Origin: SVEL01 sp964573715
GTDB lineage: Bacteria; Bacillota; Clostridia; Lachnospirales; Lachnospiraceae
Assembly: GCA_964573715.1 (NCBI GenBank)
Contig: CAZNKR010000047.1
Coordinates: 1-12,566 of the forward strand
Direction of reading: 5' to 3'
DNA: 12,566 nt
Shown: positions 7,083-12,566 of the stretch, in pieces
How positions within the stretch are numbered: the first letter of the stretch is position 1
Layout of the letters: each line of letters starts with the position of its first letter
Notes under the pieces: generated by a model
Databases searched by the model: none
Seen by the model: only the letters and a program-made list of their open reading frames with translations
What the model was told of the DNA's origin: nothing
Program-made: the position numbers and the translations under genes

Positions 7083-8054
7083 ATGTTGGCAGATATTAGT
7101 ATTAGTTTCCCAAATCTTGGAATAGAAATAGAAAATTTACACAAAAGCTTTAGAATTTTCGGATTTGATGTTGCTTATTATGGATTAATAATTGGAATTG
7201 GGATGGTTTTAGCCATTATCGTATGTTTTAGAGAAGCAAAGATTACCGGACAAAATGTTGACGATTATTTAGATGTTGCTCTTTACGGTATTATTTTTGC
7301 AATTATTGGTGCAAGACTATATTATGTTATTTTTCAATGGGATCATTACAAGAATAATCTTTCTTCCATCTTTAATATTAGACAGGGTGGACTTGCAATA
7401 TACGGAGGAATAATTGGAGGATTATTAGCTGGACTTGTTATTGCAAAGATAAAAAAACTTAATTTTTGGCAGCTGGCAGATACTGCAAGTATGGGATTTT
7501 TAATTGGACAGATCATTGGAAGGTGGGGAAACTTCGTCAACAGAGAAGCTTTTGGTGGAAATACTAATAGTTTATTTGCAATGAAGATTAATTGTAAAGA
7601 TCCACTTGCAAATGTTGTTGTTCCAGATGGAGTTTCATATATTGATAGTGCTTGCCAATGGATATCAGTCCAACCTACATTTCTTTATGAGTCATTTTTT
7701 AATTTATTACTTCTTATTCTGGTAATAGTATTTAGAAAAAAGAAACAATATCATGGTGAAATCTTTATGTGGTATATAGGTGGATATGGTCTTATAAGAT
7801 TCTTTATAGAAGGAATGAGAACAGATCAGCTTATAATGCCAATATTTAATATTCCTGTTTCACAGGCATTATCGCTAGCTATTGTTGTTTTAATGTTTAT
7901 TTTATTACTTGCAAATCGTATTTCTATTAAGAAAAAAGGCACAACTGCTTTTGGAGTTTTCAAAATGATAGAAGTAAAACAGGAAATGTTAGTAACAGAA
8001 GAAACAGATGAATCAAATGAAGTAAAACAAGAAACTGTTAAAGAAAATAAATAG
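7083..8054 (+). CDS. lgt: Prolipoprotein diacylglyceryl transferase
   Basis: An integral membrane enzyme that moves a diacylglyceryl group from phosphatidylglycerol to the lipobox cysteine of prolipoproteins, the first step of lipoprotein maturation. It has about seven hydrophobic segments between residues 30 and 280. The Lgt signature GRWGNFVNRE covers 146-155 and includes Arg147, matching the essential Arg143 of E. coli. The conserved loop RQGGLAIYGG (100-109) has Tyr107 where E. coli has His103. At 323 residues it is longer than the usual 250-300 because of a hydrophilic, Glu/Lys-rich tail after about 285. AAAGG at 7070-7074 precedes the ATG. It is followed by a strong terminator that ends the ychF-lgt unit. 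Confidence 0.95.
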   Translation: MLADISISFPNLGIEIENLHKSFRIFGFDVAYYGLIIGIGMVLAIIVCFREAKITGQNVDDYLDVALYGIIFAIIGARLYYVIFQWDHYKNNLSSIFNIRQGGLAIYGGIIGGLLAGLVIAKIKKLNFWQLADTASMGFLIGQIIGRWGNFVNREAFGGNTNSLFAMKINCKDPLANVVVPDGVSYIDSACQWISVQPTFLYESFFNLLLLILVIVFRKKKQYHGEIFMWYIGGYGLIRFFIEGMRTDQLIMPIFNIPVSQALSLAIVVLMFILLLANRISIKKKGTTAFGVFKMIEVKQEMLVTEETDESNEVKQETVKENK

Positions 8055-8097
8055 CAGGAAAAAAGAACAAAACACTATATAAAGTATTATATTAATC

Positions 8098-8142
8098 AAT
8101 AAACCACAAGATATGCGATGCATATTTTGTGGTTTATTTTTT
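8098..8142 (+). terminator. Strong intrinsic terminator after lgt
   Basis: A 19-bp stem pairs 8098-8116 with 8120-8138 around the loop GAT, with a single G-U pair, and runs into six T (8137-8142, partly in the stem). It separates the ychF-lgt unit from the mraZ promoter. It is the longest terminator-type stem in the window. Confidence 0.92.
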
Positions 8143-8163
8143 GTCTCAAAAAATGAAAAAAAA

Positions 8164-8192
8164 CCTTGATTTTACTGTGCTTTTGGTATAAT
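8164..8192 (+). promoter_or_regulatory. Promoter of the mraZ-led division and cell-wall cluster
   Basis: A consensus -10 TATAAT at 8187-8192 is preceded by TGG (8184-8186), an extended -10. The -35 is weaker: TTGATT at 8166-8171 gives a 15-base spacer, while CCTTGA at 8164-8169 gives 17. The start should lie near 8199, immediately before the MraZ boxes. Confidence 0.78.
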
Positions 8193-8203
8193 ATTTACCT
8201 ATG

Positions 8204-8250
8204 AAGTGGTGAAAAGTGGATGATTGTGGTGACAAAGTGGTACGAAGTGG
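8204..8250 (+). promoter_or_regulatory. MraZ operator: five GTGG boxes
   Basis: GTGG occurs at 8206-8209, 8216-8219, 8226-8229, 8237-8240 and 8247-8250, stepping 10, 10, 11 and 10 bases, so all boxes face nearly the same side of the helix. Four of them read AAGTGG; the middle one is TTGTGG. MraZ is known to bind short direct repeats of this kind upstream of its own gene. The cluster starts about 5 bases after the predicted transcription start, so bound MraZ would block promoter clearance. This predicts negative autoregulation of the cluster. Confidence 0.85.
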
Positions 8251-8289
8251 TAAATCATCATAGTCATTTAAGTAAAGAAGGTGTTTTCA

Positions 8290-8721
8290 ATGTTTATGAG
8301 TGAATACAATCATTCAATCGATGCTAAAGGCCGTGTTATCGTGCCAGTAAAGTTTCGTGAGGCATTGGGCGATGAGTTTGTAGTTACTCAGGGTCTCGAT
8401 GGCTGTTTATTTGTGTTCCCAGATTCAGAATGGAAAGCTTTTGAAGAAAAACTTAAATCACTTCCTATGGCAAACAAAGATGCACGTAAGTTTGTACGTT
8501 TCTTTTTAGCTGGTGCAGCTTTAGTGGAAATAGATAAACAAGGAAGAATACTGATACCACCAGTACTTAGAGAATTCGCAGCTCTAGAAAAAGATGTTGT
8601 AGTTGTTGGTGTAGGTAGCAGAGTTGAAATTTGGGATAAAGCCAGATGGAATGACTCAACTACATTTGAAGATATGGATGAAATTGCAAATCATATGACT
8701 GATTTGGGACTTATCATTTAA
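8290..8721 (+). CDS. mraZ: Transcriptional regulator MraZ
   Basis: A 143-residue DNA-binding protein of the SpoVT/AbrB-like fold, normally a ring-shaped oligomer, that binds repeats before the division and cell-wall cluster. It carries the two expected swapped-hairpin repeats: EYNHSIDAKGRVIVP near the N-terminus and EIDKQGRILIPPVLRE in the second half. I place the start at the ATG of 8290, giving MFMSEYNHS, the usual MraZ beginning. The SD AGAAGGTG at 8276-8283 stands 6 bases ahead. A GTG at 8281 would add three residues but lies inside the SD. The operator lies 40 bases upstream. rsmH follows, with its ribosome site overlapping the mraZ stop. Confidence 0.96.
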   Translation: MFMSEYNHSIDAKGRVIVPVKFREALGDEFVVTQGLDGCLFVFPDSEWKAFEEKLKSLPMANKDARKFVRFFLAGAALVEIDKQGRILIPPVLREFAALEKDVVVVGVGSRVEIWDKARWNDSTTFEDMDEIANHMTDLGLII

Positions 8722-8731
8722 GGTGGAAAAT

Positions 8732-9685
8732 ATGGAATTTAATCATAAATCAGTATTACTAGATGAAACAATTGAATCACTAAACATTAAGCCAGACGGT
8801 ATTTATGTTGATGGTACTCTAGGTGGCGCGGGACATGCATCTTGCGTATGTACTAGATTATCTAACAAGGGAAGATTCATTGGCATAGATCAAGATGAAG
8901 ATGCATTGTTAGCTGCAAAAGAAAAATTAAGTGTATTTGCAGATACGGTAAAAATAGATGTTGTTAAAAGCAATTACCATGAAATTTCACAGGTTTTAAA
9001 TAATCTAGGAATAGATAAGGTTGATGGCATTTTACTAGATATTGGAGTTTCTTCATATCAGATAGATACAGCAGATAGAGGTTTTACTTATAAAGAAGAA
9101 AATGCACCATTAGATATGAGAATGGACAAGTCAAATCCTATATCAGCAAAAAATGTAGTTAATGATTATAGTGAGATGGAGCTCTTTAGAGTAATCAGAG
9201 ACTATGGCGAGGATCAATTTGCTAAGAATATTGCAAAACATATAGTTGCATATAGAAATGTAAAACCAATAGAAACTACTGGTGAACTTATTGAAGCAAT
9301 TAAAGCAGCAATTCCAGCTAAGATTAGAGCAAAAAGTGGACATCCTGCAAAGAAAACTTTTCAGGCCATTAGAATAGAAGTAAACAAAGAATTAGAAGTG
9401 TTAGAGGATTCCATTGATACAATGATTGATTTACTTGATGATGGAGGAAGACTTTCTATTATCACTTTTCATTCATTAGAGGACAGAATTGTTAAAAATA
9501 AATTTAGAGATAATGAAAATCCATGTACATGTCCACCGAATTTTCCAATGTGCGTATGTGGAAAGAAATCAAAAGGAACAGTAGTGACAAGGAAGCCAAT
9601 AGTTCCAAGTGATGAAGAAATAGAAGAAAATAAGAGAGCAAAGAGTTCAAAGCTTAGAGTATTTGAAAGAAAAATCTTTAATTGA
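8732..9685 (+). CDS. rsmH: 16S rRNA (cytosine-1402-N4)-methyltransferase
   Basis: SAM-dependent methylase (also called MraW) that modifies C1402 in the ribosomal P site. It has 317 residues from the ATG at 8732, which gives MEFNHKSVLLDETI, the normal family start. AAGGTGG at 8720-8726 overlaps the mraZ stop, 5 bases before this ATG. The upstream GTG at 8723 is part of that SD and is unlikely to be used. The SAM motif DGTLGGAGH is at 27-35. Further family blocks are GILLDIGVSSYQID, RGFTYKEENAPLDMRMD, AIRIEVNKELEVLE and LSIITFHSLEDRIVK. A cysteine-bearing segment, CTCPPNFPMCVCGKKS, lies near the end. It is the standard second gene of the dcw cluster and all blocks are intact. Confidence 0.96.
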   Translation: MEFNHKSVLLDETIESLNIKPDGIYVDGTLGGAGHASCVCTRLSNKGRFIGIDQDEDALLAAKEKLSVFADTVKIDVVKSNYHEISQVLNNLGIDKVDGILLDIGVSSYQIDTADRGFTYKEENAPLDMRMDKSNPISAKNVVNDYSEMELFRVIRDYGEDQFAKNIAKHIVAYRNVKPIETTGELIEAIKAAIPAKIRAKSGHPAKKTFQAIRIEVNKELEVLEDSIDTMIDLLDDGGRLSIITFHSLEDRIVKNKFRDNENPCTCPPNFPMCVCGKKSKGTVVTRKPIVPSDEEIEENKRAKSSKLRVFERKIFN

Positions 9686-9712
9686 ACTTATTAATCCAAG
9701 GAAGGAAAAAAT

Positions 9713-10243
9713 ATGGAGAGAAGAGTAGGAAGCCAAAAAGTAAATAAGGAATACATGTATTTTACTGAAGGAAACGCGGTTAGAAAGGTATCCACAAGCC
9801 CTAAAAAAAAGACACAAATAGATCCAGTTAAAAGAAATTTATCCCAGAGAGAAGTAAAAGAGATAAGAAGAAGTAATAGGGAATATAGAACTTCTTATAG
9901 AGAAAATGAAAATGCTTTTACAATGAGTGTTCCATATGTTATATTCTTATCTGTAGCAGTTGTTATGGTTGTACTTATGTGCATAAAATATTTAAATCTT
10001 AACTCAGAGATATCAACAGTAAAGACAAATATCTCAAATCTTGAAACAAAGATTGATACTATTAGTGCGCAAAATGATGCAATTGATTATGAAATTAATG
10101 GATATATTGATGTTGAAAATGTACTTAAAGTAGCAAGAGAGGAACTTGGTATGGTAAATGCCTCAAAAGAACAAATAAGGTATTACGAAAGTTCAGATAC
10201 AGAGTACATGAAACAGTATAATGATATTCCAGGACAAAAATAA
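9713..10243 (+). CDS. ftsL: FtsL/DivIC-like septum protein
   Basis: A 176-residue bitopic membrane protein in the usual ftsL position between rsmH and the first PBP gene. Residues 1-70 form a long, strongly basic cytoplasmic segment. About 72-93 form one membrane helix. About 95-130 form a heptad-like coiled coil (ISTVKTNISNLETKIDTI). The tail contains VLKVAREELGMV, matching the short conserved block of FtsL/DivIC proteins. FtsL forms a complex with FtsB/DivIC-type partners and activates the septal synthase. Sequence conservation in this family is very low, so the name rests on topology and context as much as motifs. The cytoplasmic part is longer than in E. coli FtsL. AAGGAAGG at 9698-9705 precedes the start. 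Confidence 0.8.
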   Translation: MERRVGSQKVNKEYMYFTEGNAVRKVSTSPKKKTQIDPVKRNLSQREVKEIRRSNREYRTSYRENENAFTMSVPYVIFLSVAVVMVVLMCIKYLNLNSEISTVKTNISNLETKIDTISAQNDAIDYEINGYIDVENVLKVAREELGMVNASKEQIRYYESSDTEYMKQYNDIPGQK

Positions 10244-10257
10244 GCAAGGTGTAAACT

Positions 10258-12321
10258 ATGAGCAATAATAAGAAAAAACATACTAGAAGAATTAAAGGAC
10301 CAGCAGTATTTGACAAAGAAATGCGGATAAAAGTAGGTATCACATTTTCTGTCGTTATATTGGTACTGGTCTTTTTAGTTGGAGTTGTAATATACAAACA
10401 CAGCGTAAAGGGAGAAGAATATTCTATTAATGTACTTGAGCAACAAAACTATAGCAGTAAAAATATCCCGTACAAAAGAGGAAATATCATTGATAGAAAC
10501 GGTATTGTATTAGCAACAAGCATAAAGGTATATAACCTTATTTTAGACCCAAAGATTATGATTTCAGACGATATGAAATATTATGACGATACAATAAATG
10601 CTTTAGTGGATTGCTTTGGATTTGACAAAACCGAACTTACAAATTTAGTTAATGATAATAGCGAACGAAGCTATTATGTATATAAAAAGAAACTTTCTTA
10701 TGAAGATATCAAGAAATTTTTAGAAGCAGAAGAAGATGAAGATTTGTATCCAAACCTTCAGGGTGTTTGGTTTGAAACTGAATATGAACGAAAGTATCCG
10801 TTTTCTACATTAGCATGCAATGTTATTGGTTTTACTTCAGCAGGAAATGTGGGAACCTGGGGCATAGAAGAATATTACAATGGATACCTAAATGGTATTG
10901 ATGGTAGAGAATATGGCTACGTAAATAACGAAAACATAATGGAAGCAGTTGAAAAAAAAGCAGAGGATGGTAATACTGTTATTTCTACAATTGATTTTAA
11001 TATTCAAACCATTATTGAAAAGCATATCGCTAATTTTAATGAAGAATATGATCCTGAAAATATTGGTATTATTATAATGGACCCTAACAATGGTGAAGTT
11101 TTAGGAATGAGTGGAAAGCTTTCTTATGACCTTAATAATCCAAGAGATTTATCAGGATTTTATACAGCAGAAGAATTATCTGCAATGACTAATGAAGATA
11201 AATTAAAGGCTCTTAATGAAATATGGCGTAATTATTGCATTTCAGATAGTTACGAACCAGGTTCTACTGCAAAACCATATACAATTGCTGCGGCTTTAGA
11301 CGAAAATATAATTAAAGAGGATGAAACCTTTGATTGTGATGGGCATGAAGTTGTAGGAGGCTGGACAATTAGATGCCATAATACTTCAGGACATGGCAAT
11401 ATAAGCCTATATCAAGTAATCGCCTATTCTTGCAATGATGCATTAATGAACATAGCAGCAAGAACTGGAGCTGATTTATTTACTCAGTATCAAAGTAGAT
11501 TTAATTTTGGTAAGAAAACAAGAATAGATTTACCAGGAGAGGCAAGCTGTGCAAATCTTCTTTTCTCAGCTTCAAACATGGGAGCAGCGGATTTAGCTAC
11601 AAACTCATTTGGACAAAACTATAATGTAACTATGATTCAAGTTGCAGCAGCATTTTCTTCGTTGGTAAATGGAGGCAATTATTACCAACCACATGTGGTT
11701 AACGAAATTGTAAATACAAATGGAGGAATTGTTGATTCCTTCGATAAAATAATACTTAAGCAGACCGTAACAAAGGAAACATCAGATGTTATTAAAAAAG
11801 GCTTAAGAAAGTGTGTTGATTCCGGTACAGGTTATACAGCAGATATTGATGGATATATTATTTCTGGGAAAACAGGTACTGCTGAAAAATATCCTAGAGG
11901 AACAGGAGAATATGTTCTATCATTTATCGGATTTGCTCCTTATGATAAACCACAGGTTGTTTGTTATGTTGTTGTTGATAATCCAGATGTAGAAGGAGAA
12001 CAGTATACAACGTATGCTACTAAACTTTGGAAGGCAGTTATGGAAGAGGTTGTTGCTTACATGAATATTTTCCCTGATGAAGAATCAGAGAGCCAAACAA
12101 CTCCTGCAGAACCTGAAACAGACGAAAATGGTAGTACAGTAGCTACAACACCTACAGATGAAAGCACAACTCTTCAAAGTGAAACTGATGAAGTGTTTAC
12201 TGGATCAATTATAGATGGTCAAAATACACCTGGCCCTGGGGTGAATTACCCAACTGAACCAGAAGGAAATACAACTGGAGAAAATTCCACAGGGGAAGAA
12301 ACAACAACTTCGGCACCATAA
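10258..12321 (+). CDS. Class B penicillin-binding protein (FtsI/PBP2-type transpeptidase)
   Basis: A membrane-anchored D,D-transpeptidase that cross-links peptidoglycan. It has a basic cytoplasmic tail (1-22), one membrane helix (about 25-46), the dimerisation/pedestal domain opening YKRGNIIDRNGIVLA, and a transpeptidase domain with all three active-site motifs: STAK at 336-339 (nucleophile Ser336), SCN at 391-393 and KTG at 538-540. The last about 85 residues form a Thr/Glu/Ser-rich, low-complexity extracellular tail. I see no PASTA domain, and at 687 residues the protein is longer than typical FtsI mainly because of this tail. AAGGTG at 10246-10251 lies 6 bases before the ATG. By position it is the divisome transpeptidase, but a second PBP gene follows, so which is FtsI-like and which SpoVD-like is unsettled; I give no symbol. 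Confidence 0.93.
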   Translation: MSNNKKKHTRRIKGPAVFDKEMRIKVGITFSVVILVLVFLVGVVIYKHSVKGEEYSINVLEQQNYSSKNIPYKRGNIIDRNGIVLATSIKVYNLILDPKIMISDDMKYYDDTINALVDCFGFDKTELTNLVNDNSERSYYVYKKKLSYEDIKKFLEAEEDEDLYPNLQGVWFETEYERKYPFSTLACNVIGFTSAGNVGTWGIEEYYNGYLNGIDGREYGYVNNENIMEAVEKKAEDGNTVISTIDFNIQTIIEKHIANFNEEYDPENIGIIIMDPNNGEVLGMSGKLSYDLNNPRDLSGFYTAEELSAMTNEDKLKALNEIWRNYCISDSYEPGSTAKPYTIAAALDENIIKEDETFDCDGHEVVGGWTIRCHNTSGHGNISLYQVIAYSCNDALMNIAARTGADLFTQYQSRFNFGKKTRIDLPGEASCANLLFSASNMGAADLATNSFGQNYNVTMIQVAAAFSSLVNGGNYYQPHVVNEIVNTNGGIVDSFDKIILKQTVTKETSDVIKKGLRKCVDSGTGYTADIDGYIISGKTGTAEKYPRGTGEYVLSFIGFAPYDKPQVVCYVVVDNPDVEGEQYTTYATKLWKAVMEEVVAYMNIFPDEESESQTTPAEPETDENGSTVATTPTDESTTLQSETDEVFTGSIIDGQNTPGPGVNYPTEPEGNTTGENSTGEETTTSAP

Positions 12322-12337
12322 CATAAAATTGCAAGGT

Positions 12338-12371
12338 ACCTCATAATATTCAAGTAATAGTATTATGAGGT
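12338..12371 (+). promoter_or_regulatory. Hairpin covering the Shine-Dalgarno of the second PBP gene
   Basis: A perfect 11-bp stem pairs 12338-12348 (ACCTCATAATA) with 12361-12371 (TATTATGAGGT) around a 12-base loop. The right arm contains GAGGT of the ribosome site GAGGTG (12367-12372). Five T (12373-12377) follow and lead straight into the ATG at 12378. The structure could hide the ribosome site, or act as a weak intrinsic terminator, reducing the second PBP relative to the first. Confidence 0.7.
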
Positions 12372-12377
12372 GTTTTT

Positions 12378-12566
12378 ATGCTCAAAAATAATAAAAGAAT
12401 AAAGAAAAAAATATTTATATTTGTTATTTCTTCAATTCTAATGACTATTTTTTTGATTGGACGATTGACATATATAATGGTATTTCAATCAGAGTATTAT
12501 ACAAAATTGGCTGATGAGTTACATGAAAGAGAACGTAGTATAAAGGCAGCAAGAGGTAACCTTGGA
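12378..12566 (+). CDS. Second class B penicillin-binding protein (5' part, runs off the window)
   Basis: An open frame of 63 codons reaches the window end. It begins MLKNNKRIKKKIF, a basic cytoplasmic segment. A single membrane helix follows (about 12-35, FIFVISSILMTIFLIGRLTY). A stretch ending ERSIKAARGNLG corresponds to the start of the PBP dimerisation domain (RGxIxDRNG). This is the layout of a PBP2/SpoVD-type transpeptidase, and tandem PBP genes are common in clostridial dcw clusters. GAGGTG at 12367-12372 is 5 bases before the ATG. Active-site motifs lie outside the window, so the catalytic status is not visible. Confidence 0.85.
   Translation, partial: MLKNNKRIKKKIFIFVISSILMTIFLIGRLTYIMVFQSEYYTKLADELHERERSIKAARGNLG

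Noticed and set aside
8281..8289. GTG start for mraZ
   Set aside because: It lies within the Shine-Dalgarno AGAAGGTG; the ATG at 8290 has correct spacing and gives the family's usual N-terminus.
8723..8731. GTG start for rsmH
   Set aside because: It is part of the AAGGTGG ribosome site; the ATG at 8732 is well spaced and matches the family start.

Overview
The window looks like chromosomal DNA of a low-GC Firmicute, most likely a Lachnospiraceae-type Clostridium (inference). The support is the AT-rich codon use dominated by AGA/TTA/AAA, the T-box leader, the phenylalanyl-tRNA synthetase pair, the ychF-lgt pair, and an mraZ-led division and cell-wall cluster with two consecutive transpeptidase genes. 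Every convincing gene is on the + strand. I see no tRNA, rRNA, transposase, phage gene or CRISPR array.

Layout. (1) 1-1697: the probable last codons of an upstream gene, then a membrane diguanylate cyclase with an N-terminal extracytoplasmic sensor, seven membrane segments and a GGDEF domain. (2) 1701-2442: control region of pheST. A strong promoter starts 3 bases after the cyclase stop. It drives a complete T-box riboswitch with a UUC (Phe) specifier, a UGGU acceptor-end bulge, and mutually exclusive antiterminator and terminator. Between the T-box terminator and pheS lies about 450 bases of non-coding DNA as assembled: three back-to-back hairpins, one with a perfect 23-bp stem, followed by a 34-bp-period direct-repeat array that is interrupted by a 100-N assembly gap. 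This is the least explained part of the window. (3) 2443-5903: pheS and pheT. (4) 5887-8054: ychF (ribosome-associated ATPase) and lgt (prolipoprotein diacylglyceryl transferase), 14 bases apart and probably co-transcribed, with a likely ychF promoter overlapping the pheT terminator. The lgt end has a strong terminator. (5) 8164-12566: start of the dcw cluster. An extended -10 promoter is followed by five GTGG operator boxes for MraZ, then mraZ, rsmH, an ftsL-like gene, a class B penicillin-binding protein, and the 5' end of a second one that runs off the window.

How they fit together. Uncharged tRNA-Phe should open the T-box so that pheST is made when charging falls. MraZ should repress its own promoter and so set expression of the division cluster: RsmH methylates 16S rRNA, the FtsL-like protein belongs to the divisome, and the transpeptidases cross-link peptidoglycan. 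A hairpin between the two PBP genes covers the second gene's Shine-Dalgarno sequence, so the two may not be made in equal amounts. Most of the coding content is ordinary housekeeping. The points worth a second look are the pheS leader insertion, the five-box mraZ operator, and the hairpin between the PBP genes.
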